Shown here: positions 8,123 to 14,580 of the stretch, piece by piece | How positions within the stretch are numbered: position 1 is the stretch's first letter | Layout of the letters: the number at the start of each line of letters is the position of its first letter | Origin: Actinomycetota bacterium | GTDB taxonomy: Bacteria; Actinomycetota; Actinomycetes; S36-B12; UBA5976 | Direction: 5' to 3' | NCBI GenBank assembly: GCA_947447095.1 | Contig: CANFIL010000005.1 | Coordinates: 1 to 22,012, forward strand | DNA: 22,012 nucleotides | Notes under the pieces: model-generated | What the model was told of the DNA's origin: nothing | Seen by the model: only the letters and a program-made list of their open reading frames with translations | Database searches by the model: none | Made by a program: the position numbers and the translations under genes

Positions 8123-9832
8123 GTGAGTGAACTCGCACGCTTGGGCGATAGATACGACCTAGGTCAAATCATTGGTCGGGGCGGAATGGCCGAAGTCTAC
8201 GAAGCCACAGACACTCGCCTTCACCGTCGCGTTGCCGTAAAAGTATTGCGCAGCGAACTCGCTAAAGACCCAATGTTTCTCGAGCGATTCCGTCGCGAGG
8301 CGCAATCAGCCGCTGGCCTAAATCATCCAAACATTGTCGCTGTCTACGACACTGGCGAGGACATCGTCAACGACGTCACAATCCCTTACATCGTTATGGA
8401 ATATGTCGATGGAATTACGTTGCGCGAGATGCTAAACAATGGGCCAAGGATTCTTCCAGAACGTGGCCTCGAAATTGTTGCTGGAGTTTTGGCAGCACTT
8501 GACTACGCACATCGTCACGGAATTATTCACCGCGACATCAAACCGGCCAACGTCATGATCAATTCACATGGTGATGCAAAGGTTATGGATTTTGGAATTG
8601 CTCGTGCAGTCAGCGATGCTGCTACGTCAGTCACAGCAACTTCTGCAGTCATGGGAACCGCACAATATCTTTCGCCAGAACAAGCACGTGGTGAAATTGT
8701 TGATGCTCGAAGCGATATTTATTCCGCTGGATGTGTTCTGTATGAATTGCTCGTCGGCACTCCACCATTCAACGGTGAAACTCCCGTTTCAATCGCCTAC
8801 CAACATGTCAACGAAGCGCCAAAGGCTCCTTCATTTCTAGACTCCTCTATTCCACTTTCTCTTGATGCGATCGTGCTTCATTCGCTTGCGAAGCATCCGA
8901 GCGCTCGCTATCAAACCGCTGCCGAGATGCGCGCTGATGTGGAACGTGCGATCGCCGGTATGCCCATCAGTGCTCCTACGCCACATCCCACTGTTGCAAC
9001 GGTTGTCAGCGACAACACTGCGGCGATGCCAACAATCACAAGTCCTCTCATGCTCGGTGGCGAAGTATCTGCTGCTCCAGCTCCACGCAAAACCGGACGT
9101 TGGATCGCAATCACACTTGCTGCAATCAGCTCTGCGGCCATCCTGATTTTCCTTGGGCAACAACTCTTTGGTAGTCGTCCAGTTATCGTTGCCGTGCCTG
9201 ATCTCAAGGGCAAGACCGTAGCCGAAGCAACGACATCACTGGAAAACATGCAGCTCATCATGGGCCAGCAGGATGCCAAGCCAGATGACAATGCAGCTAA
9301 AGGCACCATCATCAGTCAGGATCCTGCAGCCGGTGAAAACATCGAGCAGGGTCAAGCCGTCAACATCACTGTTTCGAGCGGAAAAGAACAAACTACGGTT
9401 CCTGATCTGACTGATCTTGCGCGTGTGGATGACGCACGCATTGCACTAACGGATGCCCGCTTGATTCTAGGCAAGCAAACAGAAGTTGATAGTGACAAAG
9501 CTGAAGGCACAATTGTGTCTCAGAGTGTTCCTGCAAATTCGACCGTTGATGTTGGAACCCGCGTTGATGTTGTTGTTTCATCTGGCAAAGTCGCCGTTCC
9601 TGATGTTGTGAACAAAACCAAAACTCAAGCTCGAAACGATCTGATTAACGCCGGTTTCCAAGTTCAGATCACGTACGAGGCTACTGATGCGCAAGCACCT
9701 GGCACGGTTTTGGCACAGACTCCGGCTGCCAAGGATCTGGCGAAGAAGGGTACGACTGTCACGATTACTGTGGCTCAAGCTGCACCTACGCCAACACCGA
9801 CTGCTCCGGCTCCATTGCCTTCGGCTTCGTAA
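8123..9832 (+). CDS. pknB: PASTA-domain Ser/Thr protein kinase PknB
   Basis: 569 residues from GTG 8123, with AAGGAG at 8111-8116. The kinase domain occupies about 11-280: glycine loop GRGGMAEVY (18-26), catalytic lysine K40, HRDIKPANVM with D138, and DFG at D156. These positions are the same as in M. tuberculosis PknB. The activation loop carries several Thr residues before GTAQYLSPEQARG, where autophosphorylation is expected. A membrane helix lies near 326-347. Three extracellular PASTA repeats follow (about 353-418, 421-487, 489-555), then a Pro/Thr tail ending PLPSAS. Homologues usually carry three to four PASTA domains that sense muropeptides or lipid II. It is the only kinase in the cluster. 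Confidence 0.97.
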   Translation: MSELARLGDRYDLGQIIGRGGMAEVYEATDTRLHRRVAVKVLRSELAKDPMFLERFRREAQSAAGLNHPNIVAVYDTGEDIVNDVTIPYIVMEYVDGITLREMLNNGPRILPERGLEIVAGVLAALDYAHRHGIIHRDIKPANVMINSHGDAKVMDFGIARAVSDAATSVTATSAVMGTAQYLSPEQARGEIVDARSDIYSAGCVLYELLVGTPPFNGETPVSIAYQHVNEAPKAPSFLDSSIPLSLDAIVLHSLAKHPSARYQTAAEMRADVERAIAGMPISAPTPHPTVATVVSDNTAAMPTITSPLMLGGEVSAAPAPRKTGRWIAITLAAISSAAILIFLGQQLFGSRPVIVAVPDLKGKTVAEATTSLENMQLIMGQQDAKPDDNAAKGTIISQDPAAGENIEQGQAVNITVSSGKEQTTVPDLTDLARVDDARIALTDARLILGKQTEVDSDKAEGTIVSQSVPANSTVDVGTRVDVVVSSGKVAVPDVVNKTKTQARNDLINAGFQVQITYEATDAQAPGTVLAQTPAAKDLAKKGTTVTITVAQAAPTPTPTAPAPLPSAS

Positions 9833-9840
9833 ACAACGGT

Positions 9841-9846
9841 TAGGCT
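9841..9846 (+). promoter_or_regulatory. Candidate -10 box for a leaderless trpG transcript
   Basis: TAGGCT lies seven bases before the GTG at 9854, so transcription would start at or next to the start codon. No Shine-Dalgarno sequence is seen before trpG. No clear -35 is present at 16-18 bases. The site lies within the 21-base gap after the pknB stop. Confidence 0.35.
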
Positions 9847-9853
9847 GAACATC

Positions 9854-10474
9854 GTGACTCGTATCTTGGTCGTTGATAACTACGACAGCTTTGTTTATAA
9901 CTTGGTGCAGTATCTTGCCCAGCTTGGTGCCAAAGTTGATGTCAAGCGCAACGACGAAGTCACCATTGAGCAAGCACGCGGATACGACGGCATTCTTCTT
10001 TCGCCCGGTCCAGGAGCACCTGCTGATGCCGGTGTGTGCATCGACATTGTGAAGGAACTTGGTGGACAGGTTCCAATTTTCGGCGTTTGCCTTGGTCATC
10101 AAGCAATTGCTGAAGCCTATGGCGCTGTTGTTTCACGAGCACCGGAACTTCTGCACGGCAAGACATCCGAAGTCTTCCATCACAATGAAGGCGTGCTAGC
10201 GCCGTTGAATTCCCCATTCATTGCAACTCGCTATCACTCACTTGCAGTTGAGCGCGATACCTTGCCAAGCGAACTTGTGGTTACGGGCGAGACTGAAAGT
10301 GGCGTCGTTATGTCGATGCGCCACATCAGCAAAGATATTGAAGGCGTTCAATTCCACCCTGAATCAGTTTTGACCGAAGGTGGATATCAAATGCTCGCCG
10401 AGTGGCTTGTCCGATGCGGCGATAGCAATGCGCGCGAACTTGCTAAGGGTTTGTCACCCGTTATCTCGAAGTAA
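9854..10474 (+). CDS. trpG: Anthranilate/aminodeoxychorismate synthase glutamine amidotransferase subunit
   Basis: 206 residues from GTG 9854. A class I glutamine amidotransferase: DNYDSFVYNLVQYL at the start, oxyanion-loop LLSPGPGAP (48-56), nucleophile C79 in FGVCLGHQAIAEAYG, and H168/E170 in VQFHPES. It releases ammonia from glutamine for a chorismate-using partner (TrpE or PabB), which is not in this window. In actinobacteria the copy beside pknB is often the only one and may serve both tryptophan and folate synthesis. Its stop codon abuts the stop of the convergent DUF881 gene with no base between. It may be co-transcribed with pknB or started from the leaderless-type box at 9841. Confidence 0.93.
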   Translation: MTRILVVDNYDSFVYNLVQYLAQLGAKVDVKRNDEVTIEQARGYDGILLSPGPGAPADAGVCIDIVKELGGQVPIFGVCLGHQAIAEAYGAVVSRAPELLHGKTSEVFHHNEGVLAPLNSPFIATRYHSLAVERDTLPSELVVTGETESGVVMSMRHISKDIEGVQFHPESVLTEGGYQMLAEWLVRCGDSNARELAKGLSPVISK

Positions 10475-11176
10475 TTACTGGCCGATTGAACCTTGCCATG
10501 CTGGCAAAGTTGCATGGTTATCAATTGTGACGTTCCAGCCCAGGCCGAGTTTGTCGACATACTGTTTGTACACCACGACGCCGGGTTCGTCGTTTAACGC
10601 TTTTTGTAAGTCAGCAACATTACCGACTGCTGTCACAGTAAAAGGTGGACTATAAACGCGTCCTTGAAGTAACAGAGTGTTTCCCACGCATCGAATTGCC
10701 GAAGATGAAATGATGCGCTGATCCATCACTTGTACCCCTGAGGCTCCGCCACGCCACATTGCATTGACGACTGCTTGAACATCTTGTTGGTGTACGACGA
10801 GATCATCTGGACCAACGCCCTGCGGCAAATTATCTCCAGCAGAATGCGGCGCATCCGTTAGTTCAACACGAAGCGCCGAGCCTGACAACGGCTGAAGTCC
10901 AGTGGCAGCTTCCAATTGGCTAATTCGTGACGTGAGTGCTGGATCTATTTGATCCCCACTCAATGCGTCGACTTTCTTTTGTGCGGTTGCAACGCGGTCT
11001 GTGAGAACCGCTACGTGATTAGCGCGCTGAATGACCAGCCCGCGAAGATCTTCCACACCACCGGTTCGTAGATTTGTGCCTTCGGCGGTGAACGAGCTAG
11101 CGACGAACAACAATCCAGCGATCATCGCAATGACAGCCGTCACCACGATCCGTGGCGTTACCGAACTTTTGCTCAT
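10475..11176 (-). CDS. DUF881 family membrane-anchored protein
   Basis: 233 residues. A short cytoplasmic N-terminus is followed by one membrane helix (about 9-28, RIVVTAVIAMIAGLLFVASS), a segment with coiled-coil character (about 42-90) and a DUF881 domain. Recognisable family elements are the GSALRVELTDAP stretch, DDLVVHQQDVQAVVNAMWRGGA, the conserved IRCVGNTLLLQGRVYSPPF and a GDxx-like ending. The position, between trpG and crgA, is the same as Rv0012 in mycobacteria. The biochemical function is unknown; in Gram-positive bacteria members lie in division or sporulation neighbourhoods. No strong ribosome binding site precedes the ATG; instead two DnaA-box-like sequences sit 4-24 bases upstream of it. 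Confidence 0.88.
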   Translation of the reverse strand: MSKSSVTPRIVVTAVIAMIAGLLFVASSFTAEGTNLRTGGVEDLRGLVIQRANHVAVLTDRVATAQKKVDALSGDQIDPALTSRISQLEAATGLQPLSGSALRVELTDAPHSAGDNLPQGVGPDDLVVHQQDVQAVVNAMWRGGASGVQVMDQRIISSSAIRCVGNTLLLQGRVYSPPFTVTAVGNVADLQKALNDEPGVVVYKQYVDKLGLGWNVTIDNHATLPAWQGSIGQ

Positions 11177-11179
11177 TAG

Positions 11180-11211
11180 TTGTCCACAAGGTTATCCACG
11201 GCTGTGAGTAA
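11180..11211. promoter_or_regulatory. Cluster of DnaA-box-like sites upstream of the DUF881 gene
   Basis: TTGTCCACA at 11180-11188 is the DnaA box preferred in high-GC actinobacteria as I recall it. TTATCCACG at 11192-11200 matches the general box TTATNCACA except for the last base, in the same orientation and 12 bases on. On the opposite strand, TTACTCACA at 11203-11211 is a third, one-mismatch match. A possible -10 (TAATTT, minus strand, 11210-11215) would place the boxes in the 5' leader of the DUF881 gene. DnaA binding here is inference. Confidence 0.5.
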
Positions 11212-11237
11212 ATTACACCCGTGTTATTTGGCAAGTA

Positions 11238-11504
11238 TTATTTCCAGCGAGTTGCTAGGCCAAACCCAACGCCAATAAAGCCGAATCCAACCAAGATGTT
11301 TTCCAGATTGTTCAGATTCTTCATCACGGGCACCTGATTACCAGCTAAATAGAACACCACAATCCACAGCAGTCCCACAATCATCAGTGTCAACATTGTG
11401 GGGACTAACCACGCTGGATTACCAATGCGAACGGCCTTCGCGCCTGGCTCTGCTGGCGGAGTGTATGCAGGTTTTTTTGACTTACGAGACTTGGATAATG
11501 GCAT
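11238..11504 (-). CDS. crgA: Cell division protein CrgA
   Basis: 88 residues. A basic N-terminus (MPLSKSRKSKK) and short proline-containing linker lead to two membrane helices, about 30-53 (WLVPTMLTLMIVGLLWIVVFYL) and 67-85 (NILVGFGFIGVGFGLAT). NPAWLVPTM, the LNxxEN-like segment between helices and the C-terminal ATRWK are hallmarks of the actinobacterial CrgA family (UPF0233). CrgA is a divisome membrane protein that contacts FtsZ, FtsQ, FtsI and PBPs. Length and position next to the DUF881 gene match Rv0011c. An AAGG element lies upstream, but a TAAGGT box six bases before the ATG (11511-11516) would also fit a leaderless transcript. Confidence 0.95.
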   Translation of the reverse strand: MPLSKSRKSKKPAYTPPAEPGAKAVRIGNPAWLVPTMLTLMIVGLLWIVVFYLAGNQVPVMKNLNNLENILVGFGFIGVGFGLATRWK

Positions 11505-11534
11505 GCTTCTACCTTACTTTGCGGGTCTGGGTGA

Positions 11535-12350
11535 CTAGCCCAAAATCAACTGTTGGATTTCGTTAGTTCGCATCACTGCGAGGCCGGCCAGCGCCAGCAC
11601 AATGACTGCGACTCCAGCCAATTCGAGATTTTTATTGCGTTTGGCGCCTGCTTGGACCATGACAAATGCAACCATGGCACCCACAACTGCTCCACCAAGA
11701 TGCGCTCGCCAATCGATGCCATGAGCCGTTGCGCCGATAAGTAGGTTGACCAATAGCAGGACTGCTAACTGGCTCGTATCTGCGCGGATTGCTTTGCCGA
11801 TCACCATAGTGGCAGTCATCAAGCCAAAGATGGCGCCGCTGGCACCAACCGAAACAATGGCGATGTCAGAAAATACGTACGAAGTGATGCTTGCGCCAAT
11901 TGCTGCGACAAAATACACAACGGCAAATCGACGAGTTCCTAGGTAGTACTCCAGCCCAGGACCAAGCAAGAACAGGGCATACATATTGAAAGCGATGTGA
12001 AGTAGACCAGCGTGCAGGAACGTCGCGGTAAGTAGTCGGTACCACTCACCTTGCGCGACTGCCGGTGGAAACATTCCAAAGCTACGTGCTCCGAAAATAT
12101 CTCCACCAGTCAGCGACGAAATTGCAAATACGGCAACGCATGCGATCAAGATCGATCGCGTAACGATAGGCATCTTGCTAAGGAAACTCTGATTCGCTAC
12201 ATCAATCACATTGGACTTCTTTGGCGAAGCACAGTCAGGACATTGATATCCAACTGGCGCGTCAACCATGCACGTCGTGCAAATTGGTTGACGGCAACGC
12301 GTACAAGAAATCGCGGTTTGCTTATCTGAGTGTCGATAACAAGGCTGCAT
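11535..12350 (-). CDS. Rhomboid-family intramembrane serine protease with N-terminal zinc finger
   Basis: 271 residues. The N-terminal 40 residues hold C4, H7, C16, C19, C24, C27, C37 and C40, a B-box-type double zinc site. The rhomboid core follows: HAGLLHIAFNMYAL with H118 and N122, the nucleophile S171 in GASGAIFG, and the catalytic histidine H217 in DWRAHLGGAVVGA. About seven membrane helices are visible, the first at about 64-80 and the last at about 245-260. All dyad residues are present, so it should be an active intramembrane protease. Substrates are not suggested by the neighbours. It begins 2 bases after the cyclophilin stop, so the two are likely co-transcribed. This zinc-finger rhomboid next to ppi is a common actinobacterial arrangement. 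Confidence 0.93.
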   Translation of the reverse strand: MQPCYRHSDKQTAISCTRCRQPICTTCMVDAPVGYQCPDCASPKKSNVIDVANQSFLSKMPIVTRSILIACVAVFAISSLTGGDIFGARSFGMFPPAVAQGEWYRLLTATFLHAGLLHIAFNMYALFLLGPGLEYYLGTRRFAVVYFVAAIGASITSYVFSDIAIVSVGASGAIFGLMTATMVIGKAIRADTSQLAVLLLVNLLIGATAHGIDWRAHLGGAVVGAMVAFVMVQAGAKRNKNLELAGVAVIVLALAGLAVMRTNEIQQLILG

Positions 12351-12352
12351 GA

Positions 12353-12868
12353 CTAGTCCCGAGTTACGGTAACGCTTTCGATAACTACATCAGTCTTTGG
12401 GCGATCATTCTGTCCGGTTTCAACAGCTGCGATTGCATCAACGACATCGCGACCTGCCTGATCAGCAACTTCACCAAAGATGGTGTGCTTGAAGTTCAAC
12501 CACGATGTTGGAGCAACAGTGATGAAGAACTGTGAACCGTTTGTACCAGGTCCAGCGTTAGCCATTGCAAGCAAGTAAGGCTTGTCGAAAACCAATTCAG
12601 GGTGTGGTTCATCTTCGAAGCGGAAACCTGGGCCACCGGTACCAAGACCGAGTGGATCGCCACCTTGAATCATGAAGCCAGGGATGATGCGGTGGAAAAT
12701 TGTGCCATCGTAAAGTGGCGCAAGCTTGGTCTCGCCAGTTGCGGGATGAGTCCATTCATGCGTACCTTCAGCAAGACCCAAGATGGTGCGTGCTGTCTTT
12801 GGTGCATGGTTTTCGAAAATGTTGATCTTGATGTCACCGTGGTTGGTGTGCAGAGTCATGGTTGTCAT
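12353..12868 (-). CDS. ppiA: Cyclophilin-type peptidyl-prolyl cis-trans isomerase
   Basis: 171 residues with no signal peptide, hence cytoplasmic. Active-site blocks are clear: FHRIIPGFMIQGGDP (catalytic Arg in FHR, substrate-binding Phe and Gln), GTGGPGF, ANAGPGTNGSQFFIT and the LNFKHTIFGEV stretch, where the usual Trp of cyclophilin A is replaced by Phe/Leu context typical of bacterial forms. Start ATG 12868 is preceded by GAAAGGA eight bases upstream. Corresponds to Rv0009 by order. It catalyses prolyl isomerisation in folding proteins. An inverted repeat at 12894-12931 separates it from rplI. Confidence 0.95.
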   Translation of the reverse strand: MTTMTLHTNHGDIKINIFENHAPKTARTILGLAEGTHEWTHPATGETKLAPLYDGTIFHRIIPGFMIQGGDPLGLGTGGPGFRFEDEPHPELVFDKPYLLAMANAGPGTNGSQFFITVAPTSWLNFKHTIFGEVADQAGRDVVDAIAAVETGQNDRPKTDVVIESVTVTRD

Positions 12869-12893
12869 GTGTGTAATCCTTTCACACGTATAG

Positions 12894-12931
12894 ACGTAAG
12901 GCCCGAATGCTTTCGCACACGGGCCTTACGT
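12894..12931 (-). terminator. Inverted-repeat terminator after rplI
   Basis: The arms ACGTAAGGCCCG (12894-12905) and CGGGCCTTACGT (12920-12931) are a perfect 12-bp inverted repeat. The 14-base loop holds a further TGC/GCA pairing (12908-12910 with 12915-12917). It begins 13 bases after the rplI stop on the minus strand. There is no T-run on either side, as is frequent for actinobacterial intrinsic terminators, so it could also act as an mRNA 3'-end stabiliser. Confidence 0.75.
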
Positions 12932-12943
12932 AATGAGTTTGTA

Positions 12944-13387
12944 TTACTGCTTTGCAGCACGCACATCAAGTGTGACGTCAGCAGATACTTCTGGGTGCAG
13001 ACGAACTGACACCGAGTGCTTGCCAACGAGCTTGATTGGTGCGCCCAAAACGATCTTGCGCTTATCAACCGTTGTGTTGGTGATTGCTGCTGCAATTTCC
13101 GACACGGTGATTGAACCGAAGAGACGACCTTCGCTGCCAGCACGAGCTGAGATAACAACTGGTGCTGATTCGAGGGCTGCCTTGATTTCAAGTGCATGTT
13201 CGCGGTCACGAACTTCGCGCTTGCCACGGGCACGCTTGATCTGGGTTACTTGCTTTTCGCCGCCCTTGGTCCATGCAGTTGCAAGGCCCTGTGGGAGCAA
13301 GAAGTTACGGCCGAAGCCAGCTTTTACATCAACGACGTCGCCAGGGGCGCCGAGTCCGGAGACTTCCTGAGTCAAAATGAGTTTCAT
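12944..13387 (-). CDS. rplI: 50S ribosomal protein L9
   Basis: 147 residues, the normal L9 length. The N-terminal rRNA-binding domain reads MKLILTQEVSGLGAPGDVVDV then KAGFGRNFLLPQG, the family signature. A long connecting helix (about 42-75) and the C-terminal domain with SEGRLFGSIT follow. AGGAG lies eight bases before the ATG. Last gene of the rpsF-ssb-rpsR-rplI operon; 12 bases separate it from rpsR. Confidence 0.98.
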   Translation of the reverse strand: MKLILTQEVSGLGAPGDVVDVKAGFGRNFLLPQGLATAWTKGGEKQVTQIKRARGKREVRDREHALEIKAALESAPVVISARAGSEGRLFGSITVSEIAAAITNTTVDKRKIVLGAPIKLVGKHSVSVRLHPEVSADVTLDVRAAKQ

Positions 13388-13399
13388 CAGTGTCGCTCC

Positions 13400-13636
13400 T
13401 TATCGTGCTGTCGAGGTGTAAGGAAGCAATGCTACTTCGCGTGCATTCTTTACTGCATTAGCGATATCGCGCTGGTGCTGTGTGCAGTTACCTGTCACAC
13501 GACGAGCACGAATCTTGCCGCGATCAGAAATGAACTTACGCAATGTTGCGATGTCCTTGTAATCAATCGCTGAAGGGTTCTTTCCGCAGAAAGCGCAGGC
13601 CTTCTTCTTGAACTTCTTAATTGGTGGCTTTGCCAT
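13400..13636 (-). CDS. rpsR: 30S ribosomal protein S18
   Basis: 78 residues: KKACAFCGKN near the start, IDYKDIATLRKFISDRGKI and the GNCTQHQRDIANAVKNARE block typical of S18. The CxxC at 14-17 plus a later cysteine mark the zinc-type (C+) paralogue. S18 pairs with S6 in the 30S platform, and both genes are in this operon. AAGGAG six bases before the ATG. A zinc-type form suggests possible zinc-responsive replacement by another paralogue elsewhere, which cannot be tested here. Confidence 0.97.
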   Translation of the reverse strand: MAKPPIKKFKKKACAFCGKNPSAIDYKDIATLRKFISDRGKIRARRVTGNCTQHQRDIANAVKNAREVALLPYTSTAR

Positions 13637-13699
13637 TGTGGTGCTCCTTCTTAGAGCCCGGTGTTATCCGGAATGGTAGTGATTTGAAAGTGGTACTAA

Positions 13700-14152
13700 C
13701 TAGAACGGAGGTTCTTCGTTAGAAACTGGTGCGGCCCATGGATCATCAATTGGTGCTCCACCGCCGGAGAAGCCACTGTCGCCACGCGTTACACGTGTGA
13801 CCTTTGCTGTGGCATTGCGCAAAACTGGACCGACGTCATCAACATCAAGCTCAACCACAGAACGCTTTTCGCCTTCTTTGGTTTCGTATGAACGTTGCTT
13901 GAGACGACCGGTCACAATGACGCGAGTTCCCTTGGTCAACGACTCGGCAACGTTCTCGGCGTACTGACGCCAAACGCTGCAACGGAGGAACATTGTGTCT
14001 CCGTCTTTCCATTCGTTCGAGGTGCGATCGAGAACACGAGTTGTGGAAGCAACCGTGAACGATGCAACTGCTTGCCCATTCGGGGTGAAACGTAGTTCTG
14101 GATCTCCAGTGAGATTTCCAACTACCGTGACAACAACATCACCTTGTGCCAT
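13700..14152 (-). CDS. ssb: Single-stranded DNA-binding protein
   Basis: 150 residues. An OB fold occupies about 1-110 (VVTVVGNLTGDPELRFTPNGQAVASFTVAS, the FLRCSVWRQYAENVAESLTKG stretch and GRLKQRSYETKEGEKRSVVELDVDDVG segment, each recognisable blocks of bacterial SSB). A short linker and the acidic C-terminal tip ending EEPPF follow; DDPW and EEPPF are the protein-interaction tail. It is somewhat shorter in the linker than mycobacterial SSB. AGGAGT lies just before the ATG. Sits between rpsF and rpsR, the usual order. Confidence 0.97.
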   Translation of the reverse strand: MAQGDVVVTVVGNLTGDPELRFTPNGQAVASFTVASTTRVLDRTSNEWKDGDTMFLRCSVWRQYAENVAESLTKGTRVIVTGRLKQRSYETKEGEKRSVVELDVDDVGPVLRNATAKVTRVTRGDSGFSGGGAPIDDPWAAPVSNEEPPF

Positions 14153-14165
14153 GTGTAACTCCTAA

Positions 14166-14456
14166 TTACTTTGCGTCGAGACGCATGACCTTAGTACGCA
14201 GCACCGACTCGTTCAGGCTGAGCTGACGATCTAGTTCTGCGACTGCGGCAGGGGAGCAATTGACATCAAGGAGGGCGTAAATTCCTTCAGCCTTTTTGTT
14301 GATTTCATATGCCAAACGGCGACGACCCCAGATATCGACATTGCCGACTGTGCCGCCATCGTTCTTGATGACGTTAAGAAACGCATCAAGCGACGGTGCA
14401 ACGGTCCGCTCTTCGAGCTCGGGATCCAGGATTACTACTACTTCGTAGTGGCGCAT
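14166..14456 (-). CDS. rpsF: 30S ribosomal protein S6
   Basis: 96 residues starting MRHYEVVVILDPELEE, the conserved S6 N-terminus. The frame is open 60 bases further upstream, but those codons fall in the structured leader and the extra residues do not resemble S6. AGGAGG at 14468-14473 lies 11 bases before the ATG, slightly long. GRRRLAYEINKKAEGIYALL and ELDRQLSLNESVLRTKVMR are further S6 blocks. First gene of the operon. Its ribosome binding site can pair with an upstream CCTCCT (see leader feature). Confidence 0.97.
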   Translation of the reverse strand: MRHYEVVVILDPELEERTVAPSLDAFLNVIKNDGGTVGNVDIWGRRRLAYEINKKAEGIYALLDVNCSPAAVAELDRQLSLNESVLRTKVMRLDAK

Positions 14457-14467
14457 ACTGATACCCA

Positions 14468-14510
14468 CCTCCTGTGGACTAATCGGCCATGGTCTTTCCA
14501 TGGCAGGAGG
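14468..14510 (-). promoter_or_regulatory. Structured rpsF leader, possible S6:S18 autoregulatory element
   Basis: Read on the minus strand: CCTCCT (14505-14510), GCCATGG (14498-14504), loop AAAGA, CCATGGC (14486-14492), a 12-base one-sided bulge (14474-14485), then AGGAGG (14468-14473), the rpsF ribosome binding site. The inner 7-bp and outer 6-bp stems are perfect. A CCG trinucleotide (14484-14486) lies at the junction of inner stem and 3' bulge. Closing the outer stem would hide the ribosome binding site. This resembles the published S6:S18 mRNA leader, as I recall it, in having two stems and a CCG in a bulge. Confidence 0.55.
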
Positions 14511-14524
14511 GATCAAGAACCTTT

Positions 14525-14552
14525 AGTTTAGGGCAGTTTCAGGTGCCTTCAA
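14525..14552 (-). promoter_or_regulatory. Candidate promoter of the rpsF operon
   Basis: On the minus strand TTGAAG (14547-14552) and TAAACT (14525-14530) are 16 bases apart. Transcription from about 14518 would give a leader of roughly 62 bases that contains the whole hairpin structure upstream of rpsF. It overlaps the divergent nfo upstream region. Confidence 0.5.
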
Positions 14553-14568
14553 AACCAAGATGCGAGGG

Positions 14569-14574
14569 TAGCCT
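14569..14574 (+). promoter_or_regulatory. Candidate -10 box for a leaderless nfo transcript
   Basis: TAGCCT ends six bases before the ATG at 14581, and no good Shine-Dalgarno sequence is present. Transcription would therefore start at or beside the start codon. No strong -35 is seen. Confidence 0.35.
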
Positions 14575-14580
14575 TGGGAC

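Noticed and set aside
10127..10142. parS-like sequence TGTTTCACGAGCACCG inside trpG.
   Set aside because: Only 12 of 16 bases match the parS palindrome TGTTTCACGTGAAACA as recalled, the second half-site is poor, and it encodes conserved trpG residues.
12602..13009. Plus-strand open frame of 135 codons and similar long frames opposite ppi, rplI and the pstP-pbpA genes.
   Set aside because: They are antisense or out-of-frame shadows of clearly recognised genes and run through the terminator or conserved domains.
14457..14516. Upstream in-frame extension of S6.
   Set aside because: The 20 extra residues do not look like S6 and the bases form the leader hairpin; MRHYEVVVI is the conserved start.
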